64,000 nt of DNA from Symbiodinium natans. Its lineage: Eukaryota; Sar; Dinophyceae; Suessiales; Symbiodiniaceae. The translations under genes and the position numbers were made by a program. Below are positions 49,015-57,545 of this stretch, piece after piece; the stretch's first letter is position 1; each line of letters opens with the position of its first letter. The stretch is taken from positions 929,279-993,278 of the forward strand of contig CAJNDS010002557.1 of assembly GCA_905221605.1 (NCBI GenBank). Reading direction: 5' to 3'. The notes beneath the pieces were generated by a model. The model had not been told where the DNA came from, ran no database searches, and saw nothing but the letters and a program-made list of their open reading frames with translations.

Positions 49015-50082
49015 ATGATTAAAACATTAAAATCTGAATTGAAATTACGACCAACATATGATGAAATGATAGGTATGATTGAAGCACAAGGAGACCCGAA
49101 CAGACCATCAATTGAAAACGTAATAGACAGACGAGCAACAATATTTAGGAATAATCAATTTGGAAGTCAGTTTGATAATGTTGATTTTTTAGGGTTGAAG
49201 AAGCAGGAGGAAGATAGAGCAAGGGAAACCTTAAGACAAGCACAATTAAGAAATGCTGGAATAATGGCAGGAGCATCATCAGGGATTGTATCAATTGGTT
49301 CAAGTGGTTTTTCAACACCTGCCGAAGTTTATGAAGCAATGGATGAGGATGGTGATGAAATGACAAGTGAAGAAATGACAAGAATAAGGGCAGAAATGGA
49401 AAGATATTTACAAAGACAACAAGAAGCACAACAAACATCAGCAACTTCAGCAAGAACTGATTTAGATGAAGCACATAGACAGTCATTACCCGCTGGAGTT
49501 GATTTTCATAGAATGAATACAGGAGGAACTGATGATATGCCACCGCTAGAAGAAGTAGAAGGAGAAGAAGAGGAAGATTTTGATGATGACCCAGAATTAA
49601 TACCAGCAGATGATGATGAAACAACTAAAGCACCAGCCCAAGCGAGAAGACACAAAGAGACTATAGATTATTCAACAAAAATAACAAAATGGCAAGACAA
49701 AAGCGTTCAAGAAGACGATATAAGATTTCAATTGTTTTTGCGTGGTATAGAACTGACACCTGAACAAGAAGAAGAAATAGCAAAACTTAAAATAAAAGGG
49801 AAGGGACGAAATCAAACAAGAAAAGATTATCTAATAAATTATGTTGATAGATTAATTCAAACGGGTAGATGGACTGACCAAGTAAATGACCAATTACTAC
49901 AAAAGAGAATGGTAGAGTGGCGAGAGATGAAGAAAGGAAAAGGTAAAGGCGGTGGTAGTTCTTCATCATCAAGTGCCTTAGACACAGCAAAAGATATTGC
50001 AGTAAGTGGTGTAAAAGCAGGTGTAGAAACATTAGCAAAAGCAGGGGCTACAGCATTGGCGAAATCATTTTTACCAGCATAA
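49015..50082 (+). CDS. Virion-type protein with acidic middle and amphipathic C-terminus
   Basis: 355 residues. The N-terminus has LKLRPTYDEMI and then DNVDFLG, closely echoed in the next gene (LRLRPTFEQIE ... DDVNFDDF). The middle is very acidic (about 175-210, EEVEGEEEEDFDDDPE). Residues 220-300 are basic and helical, with ELTPEQEEEIAKLKIKGKGR, a stretch that looks like a SAP-type DNA-binding helix pair (uncertain). KGKGKGGGSSSSSS links to a C-terminal amphipathic Ala/Gly/Val helix (ALDTAKDIAVSGVKAGVETL). Similar tails occur in membrane-active or capsid-internal proteins, but function here is unknown. It is followed by the related gene after 18 bases. Confidence 0.8.
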   Translation: MIKTLKSELKLRPTYDEMIGMIEAQGDPNRPSIENVIDRRATIFRNNQFGSQFDNVDFLGLKKQEEDRARETLRQAQLRNAGIMAGASSGIVSIGSSGFSTPAEVYEAMDEDGDEMTSEEMTRIRAEMERYLQRQQEAQQTSATSARTDLDEAHRQSLPAGVDFHRMNTGGTDDMPPLEEVEGEEEEDFDDDPELIPADDDETTKAPAQARRHKETIDYSTKITKWQDKSVQEDDIRFQLFLRGIELTPEQEEEIAKLKIKGKGRNQTRKDYLINYVDRLIQTGRWTDQVNDQLLQKRMVEWREMKKGKGKGGGSSSSSSALDTAKDIAVSGVKAGVETLAKAGATALAKSFLPA

Positions 50083-50100
50083 AATATAAGATAATAATAT

Positions 50101-50802
50101 ATGTTAAGATTGAGACCTACATTTGAGCAAATTGAAAGAGAAGCAAGAACGCACAGATTAAAAATATTACCAGAAAGACAAAAAAGAACTCAACAAGGCA
50201 TGTTAATAGATGATGTTAATTTTGATGATTTTGATTTAGATAAGTATAACATAAGAAACCCTAACAAAGCTACACAAACCGATATGTTTAATGATAGCAG
50301 TAATTATTCAGATGCTACATCAAACAGAAGTGTTAAAACAGCTATAGAAGGAAATGAAGATAAACAACAATCGCGTCAGGTTAGTTTATCAAGTGGGGAA
50401 AGTTTAGATAATGTAAGGTATAGAACAAGAATGTCCATAGCAGACGATTTAGCTACAATGGCAAGAGTAGGAGGTAATATTATTTATTATACAGGTCAAG
50501 GAATAGGTCAGGGTATAAATATGGCTGTTGATGCTTACAATTGGATTAACGAAGAAGAAGATGATGAAGAACAAGAGCCACCTGTTGATGAAGAAGTATT
50601 TACACAAACACAAGGCTTAATGAGAAGGGGTGCTAGCAGGTCGCGCTCACCATCACCACAAGGAGAAGAAGAAGCAAGTGGAAGCAACGATGCGATTAGA
50701 TTATTAAGAAGAGGAGCAAGTCGGTCGCGCTCAGCCTCGCGAGCCTCTGGCGAGGCGTCAAGGTCAAGTACTCCACCAAGTAGAAATCCCAAGAAGAAGT
50801 GA
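50101..50802 (+). CDS. RS-domain protein with LRPT N-terminal module
   Basis: 233 residues. The N-terminal LRLRPTFEQIE and DDVNFDDFDL match the start of the upstream gene, suggesting a duplicated targeting module. A glycine-rich hydrophobic stretch at 120-145 (VGGNIIYYTGQGIGQGINMA) could insert in membranes. An acidic segment (EEEDDEEQEPP) follows. From about 175 the tail holds two copies of RRGASRSRS with further Arg/Ser repeats, ending PPSRNPKKK. RS tails bind nucleic acid and are regulated by SR kinases in eukaryotes and some viral core proteins. Inference: condensing DNA in the virion. The second RS repeat is unusually GC-rich and contains a short GCCTCGC/GCGAGGC hairpin (50,734-50,756). 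Confidence 0.78.
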   Translation: MLRLRPTFEQIEREARTHRLKILPERQKRTQQGMLIDDVNFDDFDLDKYNIRNPNKATQTDMFNDSSNYSDATSNRSVKTAIEGNEDKQQSRQVSLSSGESLDNVRYRTRMSIADDLATMARVGGNIIYYTGQGIGQGINMAVDAYNWINEEEDDEEQEPPVDEEVFTQTQGLMRRGASRSRSPSPQGEEEASGSNDAIRLLRRGASRSRSASRASGEASRSSTPPSRNPKKK

Positions 50803-50847
50803 GAGTTATTATTGTCTTTATTTATTTTTGCGTTGAAAACGCAAACC

Positions 50848-50859
50848 TACTTAAAGAAA
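50848..50859 (+). promoter_or_regulatory. TACTTAAAGAAA motif
   Basis: Near-exact copy of the shared motif, 23 bases before the ATG at 50,883; it supports this start over the longer frame from 50,799. Confidence 0.5.
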
Positions 50860-50882
50860 TAATAACATTTATAAGTAAGATA

Positions 50883-51233
50883 ATGAATTCCTACCTAGTT
50901 ACAGAAAGCGGAGTAAAACTTCAAATGGACGATGACCTGTTTGATTGTATGTGGAACGCTATGAAAGAGAACAAAATGCCGGATTTTAACAGGATGAAGA
51001 AGAACGCAACAAACGAAAGGTTGTATGGCAAATATAAGGAGCAAGGATATTGGAATAATTATTATAAGAAAAACAGTTGTAGCTATGAGTGTGAGAGATG
51101 TGGAAAGATAATTAGCAGTAAAACGAACAGAGCCAAGCATCAGAACACCGCAAGGTGTCAGGAAATATATGAAGAGAATAAGCAAAAAGAATTACAAGAC
51201 AAAATTGTTAAAAAGGTGTTGTTGTGGAATTAA
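50883..51233 (+). CDS. C2HC zinc-finger protein
   Basis: 116 residues from ATG 50,883 (MNSYLVTESGVKLQMDD). The frame is open 28 codons further up, but the motif at 50,848 lies inside that part. CERCGKIISSKTNRAKHQNTARC (from about residue 67 to 89) is a CxxC...HxxxxxC finger of the type seen in several proteins here. The ends are charged and helical. It lies just before the integrase and ends at a perfect hairpin. A DNA-binding regulator is likely, by inference. Confidence 0.75.
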   Translation: MNSYLVTESGVKLQMDDDLFDCMWNAMKENKMPDFNRMKKNATNERLYGKYKEQGYWNNYYKKNSCSYECERCGKIISSKTNRAKHQNTARCQEIYEENKQKELQDKIVKKVLLWN

Positions 51234-51260
51234 TATTATTTAATATCTAAATAATATTAA
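51230..51260. terminator. AT-rich hairpin before the integrase
   Basis: TTAATATTATTTA (51,230-51,242) and TAAATAATATTAA (51,248-51,260) form a perfect 13-bp stem with a 5-base loop. It overlaps the stop at 51,231-51,233 and ends 3 bases before the integrase ATG. Confidence 0.7.
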
Positions 51261-51263
51261 TTA

Positions 51264-52199
51264 ATGGCAGATAAGAATAATACTTTGAGTGAGTTGTATT
51301 ATGATATTGAAAGCGGTTTTGGTAGTGCTAAGCAATTATATAATGATGCAAGAAAAGCAGGATTAGTAATAACATTAGAAGAAGTTAAGGAATGGTTGAG
51401 AAATCAAACATTAAAACAGCGTAAGAATTATAAAAACTCTAACAGCTATTCGCCACCATTTGCGAGAGCAGTGTATAGTGTAGATTTAATGAACGTGATT
51501 AGTTTAATGAAAGATACTGACACATATAAAAAAGAATATCCTATTTATGGTTTCGTTTGTATTGATAATTTTAGTAAGAAATGTCACGTAGTCGTCTTGA
51601 AGAATAAAGATACAGACCCTGTTTATGATGCTTTTATGGAATGCTTTAAAGTTATGGGACATCCTCAATCAGTATATAGTGATGATGAAGGTAGTTTTAA
51701 TTCAAATAAATTACAAAATTATTTCAAAGGGGAAGGAATAACTCATAAAATAACATTGACACATGCGAATGTGGCTGAGAGGATGATAAGAACATTAAAG
51801 AAGATGATAAGCGACAGATTACAAATACATAAAGGTTCTTGGACGATAATGTTAAAACCAGTTTTGGACAAGTATAATAACAAGATGAAGCACAGCACCA
51901 CTGGGCTCACTCCTAACGATGCTCACCGTGATGAAAACGCGGTAGAAGTAAAAGCCAATTCTGTAATGAAAGAAAAATATTTACGAAACTATCCTAATAT
52001 CAAAGCTGGTGATGATGTTAGAGTATTTGTTAAAGGTAAAGGTAATTATACATCAAGAAAAGAAAGCCGTAGTCAGTGGAGCGAGAAAGTGTATGAAGTG
52101 AAGGAAGTTAATAGAGACCTACAACTGAATAAATACTATGTTATTGAAGGACTACCAAAGAAATATATGAGGCACGAATTATTATTAGTAAATAAATGA
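51264..52199 (+). CDS. int: Retroviral-type (rve) integrase
   Basis: 311 residues, usual for Polinton/PLV integrases. The DDE catalytic core is visible: YSVDLMN (D74), VYSDDEGSFNS (D140 or D141) and ANVAERMIRTLK (E172). An N-terminal helical region precedes it; a classical HHCC finger is not evident. The C-terminal part (about 245-311) has a chromo/SH3-like pattern (AGDDVRVFVKGKG, SEKVYEVKEVN, YYVIEGLP). The enzyme joins the ends of the linear genome to host DNA and leaves 6-bp duplications, consistent with TAGGGG at both ends here. It lies near the right end, after a hairpin, and lacks the TACTTAAAGACA motif. All catalytic residues appear intact. Confidence 0.95.
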   Translation: MADKNNTLSELYYDIESGFGSAKQLYNDARKAGLVITLEEVKEWLRNQTLKQRKNYKNSNSYSPPFARAVYSVDLMNVISLMKDTDTYKKEYPIYGFVCIDNFSKKCHVVVLKNKDTDPVYDAFMECFKVMGHPQSVYSDDEGSFNSNKLQNYFKGEGITHKITLTHANVAERMIRTLKKMISDRLQIHKGSWTIMLKPVLDKYNNKMKHSTTGLTPNDAHRDENAVEVKANSVMKEKYLRNYPNIKAGDDVRVFVKGKGNYTSRKESRSQWSEKVYEVKEVNRDLQLNKYYVIEGLPKKYMRHELLLVNK

Positions 52200-52208
52200 T
52201 TACTAAAG

Positions 52209-52220
52209 CACTTAAAGACA
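52209..52220 (+). promoter_or_regulatory. CACTTAAAGACA motif
   Basis: Member of the shared motif set, 22 bases before the ATG at 52,243. It is followed by AAAAGCCTTAGTATAGTA, a block also found after the next copy. Confidence 0.6.
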
Positions 52221-52242
52221 AAAAGCCTTAGTATAGTAGGAA

Positions 52243-52521
52243 ATGACCGACAGGATTAAGGAGCAAGAGGATGAGATTAAGAAGTATGAAGAGGAACTGA
52301 AAGAATTGAACGAGGACATTGATTATTATACTAATAAAATAATTAGGTATAATAAACAATTGGTTAAACTTGAAGAAGAGGAAAACACCTTAGAAGTAAT
52401 TAGTAAAGTACGGATATTGTCAATGGTTCATTGTGATTTATCGGGAAAATTAACAAACAAAAGTATCAAATTAAAATGTATTCAAAACTGTAAAAAAGCC
52501 ATTGAAAGCCTGAGAGGTTAA
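52243..52521 (+). CDS. Coiled-coil protein, unrecognised
   Basis: 92 residues. Residues 3-52 form a strong coiled coil (EQEDEIKKYEEELKELNEDI and onward), and the C-terminal half is basic with scattered Cys (LKCIQNCKKAIESLRG). No enzyme motif. It starts 22 bases after a promoter-like motif and lies between the integrase and the last gene. Function unknown. Confidence 0.72.
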   Translation: MTDRIKEQEDEIKKYEEELKELNEDIDYYTNKIIRYNKQLVKLEEEENTLEVISKVRILSMVHCDLSGKLTNKSIKLKCIQNCKKAIESLRG

Positions 52522-52524
52522 AAG

Positions 52525-52536
52525 TACTTAAAGACA
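52525..52536 (+). promoter_or_regulatory. TACTTAAAGACA motif
   Basis: Exact copy of the shared motif, 24 bases before the ATG at 52,561, with the same downstream block (GCCTTAG-A-TAGTA) as at 52,209. Confidence 0.6.
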
Positions 52537-52560
52537 AAACGCCTTAGAATAGTAAGAAGT

Positions 52561-53178
52561 ATGACTATCTTTGATTACAGCAAGTGTATAGAGTGCAAGT
52601 ATATGAGGACACAACAGAATAAGGAAACCTTAAATAAAATATTACCAGAACCAATAGCAGATTTTATACAATCGTTTAATTGTTGTTGTAGTAGTTGTAA
52701 TTGTCTTCTTAAATTAGAGAATAATTATTACTTTGACCATTTTGAGAAAGATAAACTAACAACTTTTGAAAAGCAACTTTTTATATTAAAAGACCGAGAC
52801 AATTTTGATGTTTATTTTGAGGGTGATAATGTACCAATAAAAGTAAAAAAGTTAGTCAATATGTTTGAGTTTAGTAATAACCCTTACAAGAAAGTAATTA
52901 TATCTTTTATTAAGAACTACCGAGTAAGGTTTTTTCAAAAATTTGATGCAGTTTTACATTTTCTCCATGATAAGAAATTAATGGAAAGGGTTACACATTC
53001 GGAAAACATATTAATCTTAAATTATAGCTATTACAATAAAACATATCCTGATAAAGTTTTATTCAAATACATTATGTATGAGTTTCTCATTAATTTTATT
53101 GGTAAAGATATTAGATATTTAAATCTTGACAGATTACAAGAACATTTAAATGAAATATTTGATAGAGAACAAGATTAA
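52561..53178 (+). CDS. Cysteine-cluster protein, unrecognised
   Basis: 205 residues. CIECKYM (C9, C12) and FNCCCSSCNC (about 39-48) could form a metal-binding site; the rest is rich in aromatic and basic residues (for example FIKNYRVRFFQKF and YNKTYPDKVLFKY). No known family is recognised. It is the last gene before the right terminal repeat and starts 24 bases after an exact TACTTAAAGACA, which suggests early expression. A regulatory or host-modifying role is inference. Confidence 0.75.
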   Translation: MTIFDYSKCIECKYMRTQQNKETLNKILPEPIADFIQSFNCCCSSCNCLLKLENNYYFDHFEKDKLTTFEKQLFILKDRDNFDVYFEGDNVPIKVKKLVNMFEFSNNPYKKVIISFIKNYRVRFFQKFDAVLHFLHDKKLMERVTHSENILILNYSYYNKTYPDKVLFKYIMYEFLINFIGKDIRYLNLDRLQEHLNEIFDREQD

Positions 53179-53191
53179 ATCATGAACAAAC

Positions 53192-53217
53192 ATTTATAAT
53201 ATTAATTTATTATAAAT
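53192..53217. terminator. AT-rich hairpin at the end of the last gene
   Basis: ATTTATAATA (53,192-53,201) and TATTATAAAT (53,208-53,217) form a perfect 10-bp stem 13 bases after the stop; its right arm reaches into the terminal repeat. Confidence 0.55.
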
Positions 53218-53574
53218 CTTTGGTAAAGTCTTTGAGGTGGGCTAGTCCCAGAAAACGGGTGAGGCGATATGACGAAGGATGAAAACGAATTAGGGGACGA
53301 TGTTAAGAAATGAAAAAATGAGATTATGAAGTACTTAAATTTTTATTGTGATGAGAAACGGATTAGGCGACGATGTTGATGAGGGGGTGGAGGACGAAAC
53401 GAAAGAGCGGGACAAAACAATGATAACGGATGAGGCGACTATAAGGGCAGGAATGGAGCAGGTGAGCATGTGAGAGAATGGATGAGGTGGCTATATAGGG
53501 TAGGGCAAGGTCTCAGAACCAGCCCTGATATAACCCTAGACCCAGCCCCCAGAACCAGCCTTTTACCAATTTTT
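53207..53574 (-). repeat. Right terminal inverted repeat (368 bp)
   Basis: Reverse-complement copy of the left terminal repeat, reaching from TTATTATAAAT on the inside to CCAATTTTT at the outer edge. Equal length and apparent identity of the two copies argue for recent insertion or copy correction during replication. Confidence 0.95.
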
Positions 53575-53579
53575 AGGGG
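53574..53579. repeat. Right target site duplication (TAGGGG)
   Basis: Second copy of the hexamer, directly after the right terminal inverted repeat and followed by CCCCTATCC of host DNA. It matches the left copy exactly. Its first T can also be counted as the last base of the inverted repeat. Confidence 0.85.
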
Positions 53580-54715
53580 CCCCTATCCTGCATCTTCTTC
53601 AGGAGGTCGGCTCCGTAGATTACCGTTCATGCAGTTCCCTCTGTGGTTCTTTACTGTAGCTTTAGATCTTTAGTCTTTTTGGGCTTGTTGGGTTTCTTAA
53701 TAAGGCAGCTAAAAATTCAATTTCTAGCTACCCTTCTGAGTGCAGCCAAGTTCCTGTCCAATGCGACAACCCACGGGTTGAGGGCTTTAGGGCAGCCGAG
53801 GTCGCTTAGCGGTTTAGGGTTTAGGGTTTAGGGTTTAGGGTTTAGGGTTTAGGGTTTGGGGTTTAGAGTTTAGGGTTTAGGGTTTAGGGTGTAGTGTTTC
53901 GGCATCAAGCTGCCTGCTGAACTAACCCCTTATAAACGCGCTGCCCTTTGTTTTGCACCATGAACCCGTACACTCTGAAATCCTCATTCGGCAAAAAACC
54001 CCCCTCACCCCCTCACCCTGGCGCCCAAGCCCTTGAAGCCCTAACCCTGAACACCTAAACCCTTGAAGGCCCCTTGCAGCCTTAGGCCCTTAAACCTTAG
54101 AAAAGCCAGCCCGATAGCCCTGAACCCAGATCCCTTCATGCAACAAAAACCAGGAAGCTCCTACATCCTTAAACCCCCTTTGCCCCAAGCTAAGCCCCCT
54201 AAAACCTACACTCCTACAGCCCCTAAATAAAGCTTAGGCACCTAAACCCTAGCACCCCGTGAAACCCTAAACCTGAAATCCCTAAACCCTCCACCCTACC
54301 ATCCCCAAACCCACACCCCTTTAGACCCCTAAACCCCTGAACCCTCAAAACCCCCCTAAGCCCCTTAAACCCCTAAAACCCTAAGCCCTAAAAACCTCCC
54401 CTTAAAGCCCCCCTGTAACCCCAAAAAACCCTAAAACCCCCCTACCTAAACCCTAAATCCTAAACCACCCTAAGAAGCCCTACCTAAACCCTAAATCCTA
54501 AACCACCCTAAGAAGCCCCTAAAGCCCTCCTAAACCTACCTAAACCCTAAATCCTAAACCCCCCTAAGAACCCCCCTGAGAACGCTAAACCCTAAACCCT
54601 AAACCCTAAACCCTAAACCCCCTAAGAGCCCTCCTAAACCGAGGCCGCAGCTCCGGGCCTTCCGAGGGGGAGAGCTGGACCTGGGAGCGCGGCCGCCCAG
54701 CCATGGACGACTTGG
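53580..54715. other. Host non-coding DNA right of the integrated element
   Basis: Short unique segment, then an array at 53,812-53,890, then long degenerate CCCTAAA DNA (53,990-54,640). The latter includes a ~60-base block, TACCTAAACCCTAAATCC-like, repeated three times at 54,440-54,570. Confidence 0.55.
53812..53890 (-). repeat. Interstitial telomere-like array (TTTAGGG)
   Basis: About 11 units, some changed (TTTGGGG, TTTAGAG). Confidence 0.9.
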
Positions 54716-55085
54716 GGTTTAGGGTTTAGGGTTTAGGGTTTATAGGTTTAGGGTTTAGGGTTTAGGGTTTATAGGTTTAGGGTTTAGGGTTTAGGGTTTG
54801 GAGGGCTTTAAGGGCTTTGGGGTGCTTGCGGTGTCAGGGTTTCGGGTTTAGGGTGCTTCGGGTTTCGGGTTAGGGCTTTAGGGTGTTAGGGTTTCGGGTT
54901 TAGGGTGCTTAGGGTTTGTGGTTAGGGCTTTCGGGTGTTAGGGTTTCGGGTTGAGGCTGCTAGGGTTTGGGGTTTGGAGGGCTTTCGGGCTTTAGGTTGG
55001 TTCAGGGTGTTAGGGTTTAGGATTTAGGGTTTAAGGGTGTTAGAGCTGTAGAATTTCGGGTTTAAGGTTTCAAGGGTGTTAGGGC
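54716..55085 (-). repeat. TTTAGGG array grading into variants
   Basis: TTTAGGG units interrupted every third or fourth by TTTATAGG, then GGGTTTCGGGTTTAGGGTG-type variants to 55,085. Confidence 0.85.
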
Positions 55086-57450
55086 ATTCGAGTGTCGAAA
55101 CTCCAAGGCCAAACCCTGACTCCTGAACACAAACTTAGGGGTTCAGGGCTGCACGCTCCACAATCTCCGATCTTCAGGAGAAGCTCTCAGCGCTCAGTGC
55201 AGAAACGCAGGCAGTCGGCACCTGGTTTAGGGTTTAGGTTGAAAAATCCCGAATTCGGAGCTCACGGCTTCTGCAGGCAGGTCACAGCATGTTGTGGTTG
55301 AGGGCTCCGGGTTTTAGGGCCTTTTAGGGCTTATATCTCCCACGAAAGCAAGGGAAGACCTTGGGTCGGACATACCTGAAATAGAGGGGGGGGAGGGGAG
55401 GGGGGGCATTTTGCCTTGACCAGAGCCTCCGATGGAGATCTTCCATGAGGAAGATCTCCATGTTCGTGCAGTACCCGTTTCCAGGGTGCCAAACAACTCA
55501 GTCAGCGCAACCTCAACTTTGCGTCCCTGTTGCAGGAGATGCTTCTCCCGATGCTTGCGCGAGATCCCTCGCAACGCACACCCTGCTTGCTTGCATCAAG
55601 CTTTTGGGTAGTTTTGGGATGAAGCTTATTCTTCTGCAAGGACCCTGCGTCCGAATCCCTGAGCACCTAAATCACATCAACCTCAAGACCCTGGAGCCCT
55701 CAATGCATTAAGATGAATGTCAATATACCAATGTTCATGGATATTCATGTACAGCAATGTCAATAGCCGTCGTCCTTCAATCGCTGAGCCCTAAACCATT
55801 GTTAGGCCTCAATTTGTTTTACTTTTCTACAACATCGGTAGTTCATGTTGCATGTATGATAGGAAAAAAAGGGCCAATCAGGCGGTTCGGTGGCTTAGGT
55901 TATCCCAGAGGTCGCTTCAGGGGTGGTGTGGGGCCGAGGCAAATGTGAGTATTTATGCTTGAGGGCTGAGGGCTCCTGTATTACTCCACGTGTCAGCAAC
56001 TTCAACAAGAAACAATCGTGTAAAGGTAGAGTGCATGCTGCTGAAATCGAGCGCCAGGCGTAGAAACACATCCGACTCAACCACACGCATATACTTGAGT
56101 TCGGTTTCCCTGGAATATGCCCTTGACAAGCAGATTTCTAAGAGCAGGGCTGAATATGCTCAATATACTCTGAGTCCATCTGAATAGTCATTGGCCATTA
56201 TATTACCTTGTCAGGCCAAAGCCCAAAACTCAAATCCCCTGCCCCCCCACAAAACCTTGCCGAGACAGATTGCAGGAGGATGACCCTTAAGCTTACTGTT
56301 GCGCTGGTTAGCAGGGAATGAGGGAATGAGGGAATGAGGTACCCTATAAAATCCATTAAAGGGTACACAAGTCCTTTAACCCCCAAGCTCTAAACCCTGT
56401 GTGCCCTGAAGCCTCCAGCGCTAAACCCAAACCCCAAACCCCGTAAGCTCCGAGTCCATACTCCCAAAACCTGCCTATTCGGCTCGCAGGCTCTCGACAC
56501 CCTTACGGATGCGGGGTTTAGGGCGTAGAACCCCCAAATCCTCAAACAGCCGCAGCCCTTATCACTCCTCAAGCCGTCAGGCAAGTCCGGAATACAGAGT
56601 TTGCGAGACTGGCCGGGAATCTCATGGGATGCCATGGTTGAAGCAATTGGGTTCAGAGTTTGGGGTTCAGGGTTGAGCGTTTGAGGCTTTTTCAATGAGG
56701 GGGTGCACGTGGGGGGAGGATCTCGGTTACATATGGGTGATCGTGATTGGGTCGCACGGGTTAGGGTTTGCAAGTGAATACTACTGCAACTCGTTTCAAG
56801 TGAAGTTTGTGCACTGCGATTAAGACCTTCTTAAGGGTTGGTTTGAGTTTTACAGGCCCAGCAAGCAAAGCGACTGCCATATGGTTCGAATGCACACGTG
56901 GTCCTAGCAGCATTCTTCTGACCACTGCAGACAGCCCTGAACCGTTTTGGGGTTGATGTAGCGTTCAGGATTAGAACGGTTTCAACACAGACCAACGGCC
57001 TTTCAGCACACTGCTGAGACACCCAAAGTGAGGTACATGTAAACAGCCCTTATTGCTTCATTCATCAATCCCAGGTGTCACCACTTCTTCCCCAAGTCGT
57101 TTTGTTCCTGTTTCTTTCCGCTGTTGGCACCGCCGACCTGTTTCGGGATGGAAAGGGAGCAGAGAAGGCAGAACCTCCCCAATCGAAGGGACTCAGGTCC
57201 TGTACTCCTCCGAGCACATCTCAGAGCCCAAGGTTGTCGCACAGCGCGATCCACACTCTTGCATTCAGAACTCACGCAGGGGTATAGGGCTCAGGGATTC
57301 GAGGGTTTAAAGGGCTGGGACGAGCCCCATGCGCCAGGTTCTGCTGTTGCACCCCATGTACCAACAGCCCGACATGCGGGTGGCAGATGACCCAGGAGGT
57401 AAGGGTTTAGGGTTGAGGGTTTAGGGTTTAGGGTTTAGGGGGAGGGCTTT
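55086..57450. other. Host DNA, no recognised gene
   Basis: Mostly unique sequence with few telomere-like copies. Near 55,150-55,222 a frame reads ISDLQEKLSALSAETQAV, a possible coiled-coil exon ending before GTTTAG. Nothing else recognised. Confidence 0.35.
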
Positions 57451-57545
57451 TCCGAAAATCCAGGGGTACCCTTTTGGGGCGGGGTTCCTGCAACAAAGAT
57501 TATCAAGTTTTCCGGGGTATCTGCAGGGCACCCCCTATGTTGGGA
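57451..57545. mobile_element. Fold-back element, family 3 (diverged)
   Basis: TTTTCCGAAAATCCAGGGGT ... GGGCACCCCCTATGTTGGGA keeps the inverted ends of family 3. Confidence 0.5.

Larger units (their letters stand above)
31520..53573. mobile_element. Complete integrated Polinton-like virus / Maverick element
   Basis: Seen directly: 368-bp terminal inverted repeats at both ends, the 6-mer TAGGGG immediately outside each end, and between them about 24 genes with no visible frameshift or internal stop. The gene set (family B DNA polymerase, rve integrase, FtsK/HerA-type packaging ATPase, double-jelly-roll major capsid protein, single-jelly-roll minor capsid protein) is the established hallmark set of Polintons and related Polinton-like viruses. 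Most genes are AT-rich, unlike the GC-richer, telomere-repeat-laden host DNA outside. Matching terminal repeats and intact genes suggest recent insertion and possible activity. The exact outer base is ambiguous by one or two positions because the repeats start in an A/T run (six A on the left, four or five T on the right). No adenain-type protease or helicase-primase was recognised. Confidence 0.96.
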
